Numbered from the stretch's first letter, positions 8,556-17,251 are shown. The stretch is DNA of 27,367 nucleotides from Acholeplasmatales bacterium (GCA_900770055.1 CAAGJD010000023.1:1-27367), one strand, 5' to 3'. The notes: generated from the letters alone by a model not told the origin. A program made the numbers and translations.

Positions 8556-9391
8556 ATGCTATACTCCTTTGTAGGCCTAGGCTCTAAAATAACAAACTCT
8601 ACATTGTCATAAAATAAGCCATAATCATCAAAAATCTTCTTTCTTGTAAGCTCTACTATTTGCGATAGATTACATTCTTGAGAAATATGAGCATGCATGA
8701 CAAGCTTTGTGTTAGAACCCATAACATTAGCTAAAGTAATCATTGAATCCTCATTCGACATATGACCATGATCAGAAATAATTCTAATTTTTAATGGATA
8801 TGGTCTATTAGAATGCATCAATATCTCAGGATCATGGTTACTCTCCAAAATATAGCACTCAGCATTTGCAATAAGCGGATATAAATCCTGATGCACATAG
8901 CCAGTATCTGTAATATAAACAAGTCTTCTATCACCCTCATGAAATACAAAGCCTATTGATTCTTTTGCATCATGGAAGGTTGGTAATACCTCAACAAAAA
9001 CATCATTAATAAATATGCTTTGATACATAAATGTATTTTCCATCCTATTTATATAAATAATTGTGTTATTATTAACTCTTTTATCAATTAATTCTACAAG
9101 CTTATCCTTCTTTTTTACCTTATAGCCGTCCTTTAATGCCTCAATAGTCCCCTTAGTAGAAAAAATAGTAAGTCCTTCCTCTTTAAGAAGTGTAGCTAAG
9201 GCACAGGTATGATCAGTATGCTCATGAGTTAATAATATAGCATTTATATCATTTAATGAAAGACCATCCTTAGCTAAATTTTCAATTATTGATTTTTTAC
9301 AAATTCCAGCATCTACTAATAAATTAGTATTATTTGCTCTAATTAAGGTACAATTGCCATCAGAACCACTAGAATATACTCTTATTTTCAT
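8552..9391 (-). CDS. walJ: Metallo-beta-lactamase-fold hydrolase, WalJ/YycJ-like
   Basis: Cytoplasmic metallo-beta-lactamase-fold protein of 279 aa, the size of YycJ/WalJ, a putative 5' exonuclease or phosphodiesterase linked to the WalRK cell-wall system and DNA repair. Seen: N-terminal VYSSGSDGNC, LLVDAG near residue 26, the metal motif THEHTDH at residues 55-61, VYITDTGY with the bridging Asp, LESNHDPEIL, and a late HAHIS histidine. The frame is open to 9451. I start at the ATG at 9391 because AGGTGAG precedes it by six bases and a TGCTATAAT promoter element at 9418-9410 lies inside the longer version. It overlaps rlmH by four bases. The walRK genes are not in this window, so the name rests on sequence and on the rlmH neighbour. 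Confidence 0.9.
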   Translation of the reverse strand: MKIRVYSSGSDGNCTLIRANNTNLLVDAGICKKSIIENLAKDGLSLNDINAILLTHEHTDHTCALATLLKEEGLTIFSTKGTIEALKDGYKVKKKDKLVELIDKRVNNNTIIYINRMENTFMYQSIFINDVFVEVLPTFHDAKESIGFVFHEGDRRLVYITDTGYVHQDLYPLIANAECYILESNHDPEILMHSNRPYPLKIRIISDHGHMSNEDSMITLANVMGSNTKLVMHAHISQECNLSQIVELTRKKIFDDYGLFYDNVEFVILEPRPTKEYSI

Positions 9392-9409
9392 AAAATTCTC
9401 ACCTGCTTG

Positions 9410-9418
9410 ATTATAGCA
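9410..9418 (-). promoter_or_regulatory. Extended -10 promoter of walJ-rlmH
   Basis: The minus strand reads TGCTATAAT, a perfect -10 with the TG extension. The -35 region is weak and falls in the U-tract of the preceding terminator. The predicted leader is only about 12 bases. Confidence 0.65.
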
Positions 9419-9430
9419 TAACCTGTCGAA

Positions 9431-9460
9431 GAATAAAAGAAAAAGCCTCACAATTGAGGC
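9431..9460 (-). terminator. Intrinsic terminator of the 33-codon gene
   Basis: A 6-bp perfect stem GCCTCA / TGAGGC with a 4-base loop (9445-9460), followed on the minus strand by TTTTTCTTTTATT. It lies 6 bases past the stop of the YjcZ-like gene. Confidence 0.85.
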
Positions 9461-9466
9461 AAATTA

Positions 9467-9568
9467 TTATAACCAAGCAGTACCAATAATAACAAGGAGA
9501 ATGAATAGGACAAGGATTAAGGCATAGCCATATTCGTTACCCTTACATCCACAATTAGATTGTGTCAT
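9467..9568 (-). CDS. YjcZ-like tiny transmembrane protein (33 aa)
   Basis: A 33-residue protein, read directly from the minus strand: MTQSNCGCKGNEYGYA, then a hydrophobic stretch of about 17 residues (ALILVLFILLVIIGTAW), then the stop. This shape matches the YjcZ/SscA family of tiny Bacillus proteins: a Gly/Tyr/Cys-rich head, then a YALI-V-LFILLVIIG-type helix. Several of these are made in sporulation, and SscA is a spore-coat assembly protein. GGAGGG lies eight bases before the ATG and a clear terminator follows, so it is a complete small gene of its own rather than part of the neighbouring units. It should sit in a membrane or spore layer. Function here is unknown; family membership is from recognition of the pattern only. 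Confidence 0.82.
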   Translation of the reverse strand: MTQSNCGCKGNEYGYALILVLFILLVIIGTAWL

Positions 9569-9675
9569 TGTGCTTACCCTCCTTCCTTTTCACTTTATTT
9601 TATGATTTTACAAATTTATTGACTATACTAATACCCAATTGGCAAAACATTTTTATATCAAAATGGCGTTTTTCA

Positions 9676-9704
9676 TTGCATTTTAATTTCATTAATGTTA
9701 TGAT
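9676..9704 (+). promoter_or_regulatory. Sigma-A promoter of the giant lipoprotein pair
   Basis: TTGCAT (9676-9681), a 17-bp spacer and TATGAT (9699-9704), with a TG extension before the -10, about 40 bases upstream of the ATG at 9744. An AGGAG Shine-Dalgarno follows at 9731-9735. Confidence 0.78.
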
Positions 9705-9743
9705 AGAATATGCGAAATTTAATTAAGAAAAGGAGTTACGTTA

Positions 9744-12700
9744 ATGAGTAAGAAAGTAAATAAGCCACGCAGAGCATTGACTGCTACAATGTCTTTAGCG
9801 TTATTAATATCTTTATCTTCATGCTCAGGAGCTACAAATACCGTAGGTAAGCTTAATGCAAATGACGTATACGCAAGTGCAGGAAACTATTCTGTAACGT
9901 ATGGCGAACTTTGGAACGAGCTTAAGTGGGATGCTGCAACAGTAATCGAACAACAGGTTACTAATGTTGTATTATACGACTACATTGATAAAATAACATT
10001 AGTAGTTGATAATCAGTATTCTGAGCTTTCTGAAGATGATAAAGAAAATCTTGGAATCGAAACTGAAGAAGAATTTAACAAGCTTCATAAAACATATACA
10101 ACTAGATTAGTTGATTACGTAGTTTATGATATCTATAATCTATCATTCCAAAATGATGATTATTGGGATAGTGTTAAAGATCTTAAGGAAAGCACAATAG
10201 CTTTATTCCAACAAAAATATGTTGATGAAATTTTCTCAACATATCAAATTTCAGAAATAAATGGTGTAAAAATAGCAGATTTAATTGCCAACCCAGGCAA
10301 AGATAACTTTGACAATTATTTAAAAATTGCAACTGCATTACGTCAAGCATATTTCCCTATGTATGCTAAAGAGGTTTTAGCATATGAAAAGCTAAATGAA
10401 GACGTATTAGAAGCATATGAAGATGATGATGACGAAGATGACAATAATTTAGGATATTTCGCAAATACTGATTATGTAGGTAAATTCAAGAATGAATATA
10501 CTAATACATATGACCTAAACCTAGTTATGATTAATTTCTCATCAACAGAGGAATACAATGATACATTAAGAGCATTCGGTCTTAAGATGTATAACAAAAA
10601 GTTATACTTCATTAAGGATGAAACTGATTCAATGTCTTATGAAGATTACATTGAATACTATGATGATTTCAGTAATGCTGACCTTAATAAAGAACATGGT
10701 GTTGAAGAATTAGCAGGTGAGGTAATCCTAGAATTATATATTCAATTATATAACTACCTATATAGTGGATATAGAGAGCCTCTTTCAACTAATTATCCAT
10801 TAGATTATTCAGATATTACTACTTTAAGAAAAAATACATTTAAAATTATTTCTGAGTATTCACAAAATCCTCAAGAAAAATATAATAATGCTGTTGCTAA
10901 GCTTTTAGCAGACAATAAAGAAGAGGTAACATTCTCATCTGAAAGTCTTTTAGAGCTTTCAGCAACATTCAAATCTTATGTGTATGAAACTTTAAAGCTT
11001 ACTGACAAAAATGGTAACGAAACAATGGATACTCGTTACTCTACTTCTACTACTTCAGCTAACAAATCACAATACATTGTATTTAAATTTGGTGAAGAAA
11101 AAGACAATATTGCAGATGAAATTCTAAAGAGCTACGAAGAATTCTACAATAAAGATTTAACTACATATGAAATTTTAGACTTTATTACTGACAGTGAAAC
11201 TAATCCAACTTTATTTGACGATATTGTAGAATTATTAGTTAAAGATGAAATGTCTACAACAACAATCGATAAATACGTTGCAGAAGAGGAACTTGAATGT
11301 ACTGTTAAGGTATATAATGAAGCTATTGAAATTGTATATGCTAATAGCCATTCAGAATACTCAAAGTCAATGTCAAAACCTTCTAATAGTAATGTTTTAG
11401 CAACTGTTGACTATAACAAAAAAACTTGGAATATTAACATAGCTAAGGATGAAAATGATTCAAAATCTATAGTAGTACCTGCAACTTTAGAAAAGTTTGG
11501 TACATTCGAACACCTAGAAATGCAATCAGGTGCTATGACAGCTGTTGATTTAATCTCTAACAAGGTTGTTAAAGACACAAAGCAATATGCTGAAGCTAAG
11601 AAAGATAAAGAAATCGTTGAAACATATGAAAATTACCTAAAGCTTCTTCTTACAAGCTTCTCAAATGGTGGTATGGCATCAAATGGCTATTCTGCAGACA
11701 TCGGTAAATATAATTTCTTAATGTTATATTTCCACACTGCTGATTTTAATGAAATTATTAGTGATTATTTCTTAGTTCAACATGCTTCAACTAAATTATT
11801 AACTGATTATTCAAACGATGATTTAATTGCCTTCTTCAAAGAATATACTGATACAGCATACAAGGATTACTTCTCTTTAAGTGGTACTAGATTAGTAGTT
11901 TATATGGATGCTGATGATGATACTGAGGCAGATGATTTAATCACTAGTGATTCAACTAACTGGATTTATAAAGAGGTTGAATTTGAAGGTAACACAGTAA
12001 CATTAGAATATGTTGCAAAAGATTTAATTTATGAAATCTACAACAAGATTAGTGCTTCAGTTACTGACCATGCAACTAAGATGAATGAATTAATTGATGA
12101 AATTAATAATTCTGCAAAGGCTGTTTATGGTAGTAACCCAATCGTTGCTGAAAATACTTGGGCAAAATATAGAAAGCTTGGATTAAAAGTTAAAACAGAA
12201 GAATTCTCTGCTACAAATTCAAGTGTAGATTTAGACTTTAACCTAAAACAAAGATTATATGACTATGCTAGAGGCTATAGTCAAAATGACCAAGGCGATA
12301 TAACTAAGACTTACCAATACTTCATTGGTGATTCTGTTCCAACTGCTTATATTGAACCATTAACTGCTGCTGACGTATCAACTACAAGTGATGCAATTAT
12401 CTCTACAAATGATGGTTATAACCTATTATTAGTTACAAATGGTACATCTAAGGCCTCTGCTGAATGGAAGGCTGAGGATAATGATGATGGCCTATTTGAA
12501 AATATCGTAATTAAATATAATGAAGAATTCATAAAAATTGATAATATCTTTAATGAAGGAAATAATGATCCTGATTTAGATGGTGCATTAAATACTAATC
12601 AAATTAAGCTTTATGTATTAGATCATGCAATAAATGGTTCTTCTGTATTATCACCTTCAGGAACTGCAACTGCATTATCTACATTCTTAGAGCCTGTTGT

Positions 12701-13001
12701 TAAAAGATATTCAAGTGCAGAAACTCAAAGAATCATTTTATTAAGCTTTATTAAAGCTGCAACAAATCAAGCTGATAGCACTGAATTATATGATGTTGTA
12801 AAATTTGATAATGAGGATTACAATGGTGTAGATGGATTATTTGCTAAATTAATTACAATTAATCAAAATGTTGCGGATGATTATATCTTCATCTACAAAG
12901 ACCCAACTAACACTTCTAATGCTTACCCTGATTGGTGGAGCAAGCTTGAAGCTAAGGTAAATGAATTCTTAATTAAAATGGAAAGTGAGGATGCTGAATA
13001 A
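9744..13001 (+). CDS. Giant lipoprotein, putative diverged PrsA/SurA-type foldase (paralogue 1)
   Basis: 1085-aa predicted lipoprotein. It has a basic N-region, a hydrophobic core and a lipobox LSSC with Cys at residue 27, so it should be anchored to the outer face of the membrane. Residues 41-60 (DVYASAGNYSVTYGELWNEL) resemble the start of SurA_N/PrsA chaperone domains. Two segments look like worn parvulin-type rotamase domains. One runs from about 255 (NLVMINFSS) to 450 (QYIVFKFGEE). The other runs from about 715 (RLVVYMDADDD) to 890 (DGYNLLLVTNG, where rotamases have a GYHI/L-type strand). An acidic tract (DDDDEDDNN) lies near 225. The C-terminus aligns with that of the next gene (AINGSSVL... 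Y..S...Q...LL). PrsA itself is about 290 aa, so this is far larger. The stop overlaps the next ATG by one base. I infer a secretion foldase or chaperone; enzymatic activity is doubtful because canonical rotamase residues are not clear. Confidence 0.9.
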   Translation: MSKKVNKPRRALTATMSLALLISLSSCSGATNTVGKLNANDVYASAGNYSVTYGELWNELKWDAATVIEQQVTNVVLYDYIDKITLVVDNQYSELSEDDKENLGIETEEEFNKLHKTYTTRLVDYVVYDIYNLSFQNDDYWDSVKDLKESTIALFQQKYVDEIFSTYQISEINGVKIADLIANPGKDNFDNYLKIATALRQAYFPMYAKEVLAYEKLNEDVLEAYEDDDDEDDNNLGYFANTDYVGKFKNEYTNTYDLNLVMINFSSTEEYNDTLRAFGLKMYNKKLYFIKDETDSMSYEDYIEYYDDFSNADLNKEHGVEELAGEVILELYIQLYNYLYSGYREPLSTNYPLDYSDITTLRKNTFKIISEYSQNPQEKYNNAVAKLLADNKEEVTFSSESLLELSATFKSYVYETLKLTDKNGNETMDTRYSTSTTSANKSQYIVFKFGEEKDNIADEILKSYEEFYNKDLTTYEILDFITDSETNPTLFDDIVELLVKDEMSTTTIDKYVAEEELECTVKVYNEAIEIVYANSHSEYSKSMSKPSNSNVLATVDYNKKTWNINIAKDENDSKSIVVPATLEKFGTFEHLEMQSGAMTAVDLISNKVVKDTKQYAEAKKDKEIVETYENYLKLLLTSFSNGGMASNGYSADIGKYNFLMLYFHTADFNEIISDYFLVQHASTKLLTDYSNDDLIAFFKEYTDTAYKDYFSLSGTRLVVYMDADDDTEADDLITSDSTNWIYKEVEFEGNTVTLEYVAKDLIYEIYNKISASVTDHATKMNELIDEINNSAKAVYGSNPIVAENTWAKYRKLGLKVKTEEFSATNSSVDLDFNLKQRLYDYARGYSQNDQGDITKTYQYFIGDSVPTAYIEPLTAADVSTTSDAIISTNDGYNLLLVTNGTSKASAEWKAEDNDDGLFENIVIKYNEEFIKIDNIFNEGNNDPDLDGALNTNQIKLYVLDHAINGSSVLSPSGTATALSTFLEPVVKRYSSAETQRIILLSFIKAATNQADSTELYDVVKFDNEDYNGVDGLFAKLITINQNVADDYIFIYKDPTNTSNAYPDWWSKLEAKVNEFLIKMESEDAE

Positions 13002-15982
13002 TGAAGGCTAAAAGATTATTTTTAGGTGCATCCTTAGTGTTATTAGGATTTGCAGCCGCTTCATGTAGTGGTAATAAAACAGTAAGAAATACTGTTACAC
13101 CATACGGAAGTTTAAATAATAAGTTAGATACAGTAATTGCTACTGCTAACAACGATAAATATTCTTTAAATTTAGATACTTATTATACAAGATTAAAATA
13201 TAAAGGATATTCAACATTTACTACTGCCTTAAACAAATTAATCTATGCTGATTATCTTAAGGCTGTTACTACTCTATACAATAATAAAACATTAGCTTCA
13301 ATTACTGATGCTGATGAAAAAGAAAATTTCTTAAAAGCATACACATTAATTGATAATGATATAGCTTTATTTGAAATTGATGAAGCTAAATACACTGAAT
13401 TAAGACGTGATTTATTAACTTCAATTAATAAACAAGTACAATCAAAGATATTATCTAGTTCATCTGCTGATGCAATTCTTAAGAAAACAGAAAAAGAAAT
13501 TAATACTTTAATTGCTAAATTTGTTGATTCTCAAGCAAGAGCAGGTTACACAATTAACGCAGCAGACATTAAATGGATTACTAAAGATAATTCAAACTAC
13601 GAATTATCAAAATATTCTGATTTATTACAATTCAGCTACGAAACATTAGATAAGATTCCAAATATTATAAATGATTTATTATTAACAGAGGCTCAATATC
13701 AAGCTTGTAAGATTGAGTTATACAAGATTGCTGATGAGGAATATATCTATAATGAGGAATCTGAGGATGATGTAAAAAATTCTAATTATATATTCAAGGA
13801 AGACTCAATCGAATCTGGATATGACAAATCATATAAAACATTTGGTACATATAACGCTATTGTTATTCAATTTAATTCACGTCGTGAAGCATTAAACACA
13901 ATTGAAGCAATCGGTGATATTTCAACTCAAGACTCTAATGCAGCTTTAGAAACTTATTTAGATATTTACGAAAGCTATTATAGCTATAAAGTTACTAACT
14001 CTTCTGCAACAGATCCTGAATTCTTCTACACTATTGATGATGAGCATGATGATTTTGATGATTTAACTGATTCAATTGCTACTTTAATCAAGGACACTCT
14101 TGAGGTTGGAGAATATTTAACAGAACCTAGAAATATCAATAATAAATACGTTTTAGCTTATAAGATTGGCGTTGAATATGATTATCATAAAGACGGAGAT
14201 ACTTCTAAGCAACTAGATTATAATGATTTATCTGATGCTCAAAAGAAGGATATGGAAGTAACAATTAAGGAAAACCTAATTAATGCTAATTATTCTTCTT
14301 ACAAAACTACTTTACAAAATAAGTTAATTGAAGATGCTGAATTAAAAATCTATGATCCATATTTTGAGTATAAATTTGAATATTCAAATACAGATTATTA
14401 TACTCCAATTGAGGAAAAGGTAGATGCTACTTCTAACGTTTTATTTGATTCAAAATATGGAAGCTACACTGTTGAAGAATTCTATAAGGAAGCATCAACA
14501 ACTTATGCTTCTTCAATAATTTCTGATTATTTCCAATTAGAATACGCTTATGAATATATTGATAAGTTCATCGAAGAAGAAATTATTGATGAAGATTCAA
14601 AAGAAACTAATGAAGAAAACCTTAACTCTGCAATTGAAACATTTAAAAATGATAAGAATTCTACATATCCAAAAGAAATTGGTTTAGAAACTTATTTCAT
14701 TGCTTGCTATGGCTATAAGACTAAGGATGATGTATTAAAATATCATTATTCTGCTACAAATGCTTTAGCTCAATATAAGAATAAAGTATTATATGATGAA
14801 TGGGCAAAGGAAATTACAACTGAAAATGATACTATTTCATATATTATTTCTGATGAAGCTACAACAGGCTTCTTAAAGAACATTTTAGCTACAGGCAATA
14901 ATAATTATTCTGAATTATTCAGTATTAATCTTGATCATATTTTAATTAATATTGATGATAATGCTGATGGTAATCCAGACGATCCACAAGATTTCTTATC
15001 TAAGAATCCAACTGTACAAGCTGAATTTGAGGCAGCAGTTGAAAAACTAGCCAAGGCTATTTATCTAGAATCTATTAATCCAGCATATAAGGATAATACT
15101 TTATATGAAACATTAAAATTCATTAAGACACAATATGAAGAGGGTGCTGAACTTCGTTCAAATCCTGGTCATAATTGGGATGAATATAAGACATTTAATT
15201 TCCTATTAACAGTAGAACAATTAGCTTCTTCTTCTGATATAAATCAATCTTCAGTAAATAATTTCGTTGTTCCATTTAAAGAATATGTAGAAAATGTTTA
15301 TAAGACTGCAGTAGCTAATAATGTTGATAAGGAATTTGATAATGGTACATTCTATTTTGTATCTAAGGATGCAAACAATGGTATAGTTGGTAATGTTGCC
15401 AAAACAGAGAGTGACTCTTCATTAGTAACATTTGATTCATTATGTGCTACAAACTATGGTTATCATATGCTTGTATTAAATTCATATGATTCTCCTAAAT
15501 CAACTAAGTTCACTGAAGATAATGACTCTTCTGAATCACAAAAAGAATTACAAATCGTAATTAGAACATATAAAAATGACGAAGATGATGAAGATGATGA
15601 TGTAAATGTTTATGTTGTTACTGACTCTTATAACACCGAAACAAATCAAGCTTCCTTCAACCAATTCTTCATTTATTATGTTCAATCAGCAAATGGCGTA
15701 TCTTCAGTATTAGATTCTGATATTTCAGAATTATTAAGCTCTATGTTCAGTGATTCTATCACAACATATAAGTCAACTAACTTCCAAACATTCTTATTAT
15801 TAGATTTATTAAATGTCGAAATTAAGGATGTTGAAATCGGCGGATATAAGGTTAATACTAATGCTGTAAATGCTGAAAAAACATATTATGCTAATCAAGT
15901 AATTAGCTACGATGCTGATTCTGATTACGTATCTTGGATTAATGGTTCATTAGATTGGACTAGACCAGACCAAATTAAATAA
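13001..15982 (+). CDS. Giant lipoprotein, putative diverged PrsA/SurA-type foldase (paralogue 2)
   Basis: 993-aa predicted lipoprotein with a lipobox AASC, Cys at residue 22. Residues 45-68 (VIATANNDKYSLNLDTYY) fit a SurA_N-like beginning. The second half keeps clearer rotamase traces than paralogue 1: LDHILINIDDNADGNPDD near 643, like the HILI strand that opens parvulin domains, and YGYHMLVLNSY near 817, like the closing GYHI strand. An earlier copy may run from IVIQFNSRREA (about 287) to KYVLAYKIGVE (about 380). It is followed by ELKIYDPYFEYKF (about 447), which resembles the end of a PrsA module. A new SurA_N-like start, KYGSYTVEEFYKEA, lies near 485. The protein may therefore be two tandem PrsA-like modules. 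An acidic run (DEDDEDDD) lies near 860. The ATG overlaps the upstream stop (TAATG), so expression is coupled. Catalytic activity is unproven. Confidence 0.9.
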   Translation: MKAKRLFLGASLVLLGFAAASCSGNKTVRNTVTPYGSLNNKLDTVIATANNDKYSLNLDTYYTRLKYKGYSTFTTALNKLIYADYLKAVTTLYNNKTLASITDADEKENFLKAYTLIDNDIALFEIDEAKYTELRRDLLTSINKQVQSKILSSSSADAILKKTEKEINTLIAKFVDSQARAGYTINAADIKWITKDNSNYELSKYSDLLQFSYETLDKIPNIINDLLLTEAQYQACKIELYKIADEEYIYNEESEDDVKNSNYIFKEDSIESGYDKSYKTFGTYNAIVIQFNSRREALNTIEAIGDISTQDSNAALETYLDIYESYYSYKVTNSSATDPEFFYTIDDEHDDFDDLTDSIATLIKDTLEVGEYLTEPRNINNKYVLAYKIGVEYDYHKDGDTSKQLDYNDLSDAQKKDMEVTIKENLINANYSSYKTTLQNKLIEDAELKIYDPYFEYKFEYSNTDYYTPIEEKVDATSNVLFDSKYGSYTVEEFYKEASTTYASSIISDYFQLEYAYEYIDKFIEEEIIDEDSKETNEENLNSAIETFKNDKNSTYPKEIGLETYFIACYGYKTKDDVLKYHYSATNALAQYKNKVLYDEWAKEITTENDTISYIISDEATTGFLKNILATGNNNYSELFSINLDHILINIDDNADGNPDDPQDFLSKNPTVQAEFEAAVEKLAKAIYLESINPAYKDNTLYETLKFIKTQYEEGAELRSNPGHNWDEYKTFNFLLTVEQLASSSDINQSSVNNFVVPFKEYVENVYKTAVANNVDKEFDNGTFYFVSKDANNGIVGNVAKTESDSSLVTFDSLCATNYGYHMLVLNSYDSPKSTKFTEDNDSSESQKELQIVIRTYKNDEDDEDDDVNVYVVTDSYNTETNQASFNQFFIYYVQSANGVSSVLDSDISELLSSMFSDSITTYKSTNFQTFLLLDLLNVEIKDVEIGGYKVNTNAVNAEKTYYANQVISYDADSDYVSWINGSLDWTRPDQIK

Positions 15983-15988
15983 TATTTT

Positions 15989-16020
15989 AAGTGGAGAACT
16001 AAAAATCTCCACTTTTTCTT
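15989..16020 (+). terminator. Intrinsic terminator of the giant lipoprotein operon
   Basis: A perfect 8-bp stem AAGTGGAG / CTCCACTT (15989-15996 with 16007-16014) with a 10-base loop, followed by TTTCTTT, seven bases after the stop of paralogue 2. Confidence 0.9.
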
Positions 16021-16021
16021 T

Positions 16022-16050
16022 GAAAAAAAAAGACCCAGATAAACTGAGTC
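16022..16050 (-). terminator. Intrinsic terminator of cysK
   Basis: The minus strand has GACTCAG / CTGGGTC (7 bp including one G-U pair, 16050-16044 with 16038-16032), a 5-base loop and nine T in a row. It stands back to back with the plus-strand terminator of the convergent lipoprotein genes. Confidence 0.92.
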
Positions 16051-16058
16051 AAATTTTA

Positions 16059-16985
16059 TTAATTAAATAGTGGAGTTGATAAGTATCTATCTCCTGTATC
16101 AGGAAGTAATACTACGATCTTTTTATTCTTATTCTCTGGTCTTTTTGCTAAAATTGTTGCAGCCTTAAGTGCAGCACCAGATGAAATACCAACTAATATT
16201 CCTTCTGTTAAAGCAATTTCCTTTCCAGTCTGGAATGCTTCTTCATTTTCAATAGTTATTATTTCATCATAAATCTTAGTGTCTAATGTATTAGGAACAA
16301 AGCCAGCACCAATACCTTGAATTTTATGAGGTCCAGCATGACCCTCTGATAAAACTGGTGATGATTTAGGTTCAACAGCTACAACCTTAATGTTTGGATT
16401 CTTTTCCTTTAGATATTTTCCAACACCTGATATTGTACCACCAGTACCAACACCGGCAACAAAAATATCAATATCACCTAAAGTATCATTCCATATCTCA
16501 GGACCTGTTGTCAAATAATGTGCTTGTGGATTTGCTGGATTATCAAATTGTCCTGGAATAAAGCTATTAGGTATTTCTAAAGCTAATTCCTTTGCCTTTT
16601 CAATGGCTCCCTTCATACCCTTTGAGCCTTCTGTTAAAACAAGCTCTGCTCCATATGCTTTCATTAATGCTCTTCTTTCAATAGACATTGTTTCAGGCAT
16701 TGCAATAATAATTTTATAACCCTTTGCTGCTGCAATGGCTGCAAGACCAATGCCTGTATTTCCACTTGTAGGTTCAATAATTGTTGAGCCTTCTTTTAAT
16801 AATCCTTTCTTTTCAGCATCCTCTATCATAGCCTTAGCAACTCTATCCTTAACTGATCCAGCTGGATTTAAATATTCAAGTTTAACGAATATATTTGCTT
16901 CTAAATTGTTATTTTTCTCATAATTTTTAATACTAATTAATGGTGTATTACCTACTAAATCTAAAATTGAATTATAAATTGCCAT
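16059..16985 (-). CDS. cysK: Cysteine synthase (O-acetylserine sulfhydrylase)
   Basis: PLP enzyme of fold type II that makes L-cysteine from O-acetyl-L-serine and sulfide in the cytoplasm. At 308 aa it is the usual CysK length. Seen: VGNTPLISI at residues 11-19, the PLP lysine K46 in LNPAGSVKDR, the substrate loop PTSGNTG at 72-78, the phosphate-binding GTGGTISGVGKYL, GISSGAALKAA and the C-terminal LLPDTGDRYLST. The ATG at 16985 has GGGGAG six bases before it. It is monocistronic: its own strong promoter lies at 17100-17128 and a terminator follows directly. An Rrf2/CymR-like remnant upstream suggests that control by this regulator family was once local. CysM-type specificity cannot be excluded from sequence, but the motifs fit CysK. 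Confidence 0.95.
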   Translation of the reverse strand: MAIYNSILDLVGNTPLISIKNYEKNNNLEANIFVKLEYLNPAGSVKDRVAKAMIEDAEKKGLLKEGSTIIEPTSGNTGIGLAAIAAAKGYKIIIAMPETMSIERRALMKAYGAELVLTEGSKGMKGAIEKAKELALEIPNSFIPGQFDNPANPQAHYLTTGPEIWNDTLGDIDIFVAGVGTGGTISGVGKYLKEKNPNIKVVAVEPKSSPVLSEGHAGPHKIQGIGAGFVPNTLDTKIYDEIITIENEEAFQTGKEIALTEGILVGISSGAALKAATILAKRPENKNKKIVVLLPDTGDRYLSTPLFN

Positions 16986-17099
16986 ATTATTCTCCCCCTC
17001 TTATTGACATATTTATTCTAATTTAATACAAGTTAAAACTTCAACATCGAAAACTATTCCACTTCATACATTTCAAGCTTTTCCTACTTGTTTGCTAGG

Positions 17100-17128
17100 A
17101 TTGTATGGTTAAATAATCGATTTGTCAA
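17100..17128 (-). promoter_or_regulatory. Strong sigma-A promoter of cysK
   Basis: The minus strand has a perfect -35 TTGACA (17128-17123), a 17-bp spacer and TACAAT (17105-17100). The start should be near 17093, giving a leader of about 108 bases to the ATG. The leader holds a weak TCCTA...TAGGA inverted repeat at its 5' end. I see no terminator hairpin, T-box or SAM-riboswitch pattern in it. Confidence 0.85.
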
Positions 17129-17203
17129 TATATTTCTTTAAAAATTATTAAATACTATATTCATTAATGCTATTTGGAACAAATGAACCTATAGTTCTAG
17201 ATT

Positions 17204-17251
17204 TTAGATAATCATAACACGTAATCCATATCTTCCTCTTGTTGAAATCAT
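17204..17251 (-). pseudogene. Remnant of an Rrf2/CymR-type regulator (15 codons then stop)
   Basis: On the minus strand an AAGGAG Shine-Dalgarno is followed by an ATG and 15 codons, MISTRGRYGLRVMII, then TAA. This is a very close match to the N-terminus of Rrf2-family regulators (CymR and IscR begin M-K-I-S-T-K/R-G-R-Y-G-L). The winged-helix remainder is absent: the roughly 75 bases before the cysK promoter do not give an Rrf2-like frame, only an unrelated short run (SRTIGSFVPNS). The start signal is intact but the gene is truncated, so it is a decayed regulator. CymR is the master repressor of cysteine genes in Bacillus and Staphylococcus, which fits a position directly upstream of cysK. A functional short leader peptide is possible but less likely given the family match. 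The 17252-17340 stretch above it is AT-rich with no gene. Confidence 0.7.

Noticed and set aside
9744..15982. Surface adhesin or S-layer proteins
   Set aside because: There are no LPxTG, SLH or Ig-like repeats; both are lipobox proteins with rotamase-like traces.
16986..17093. Riboswitch or T-box in the cysK leader
   Set aside because: The leader is about 108 bases, has only weak short inverted repeats and no terminator or conserved T-box/SAM motif.
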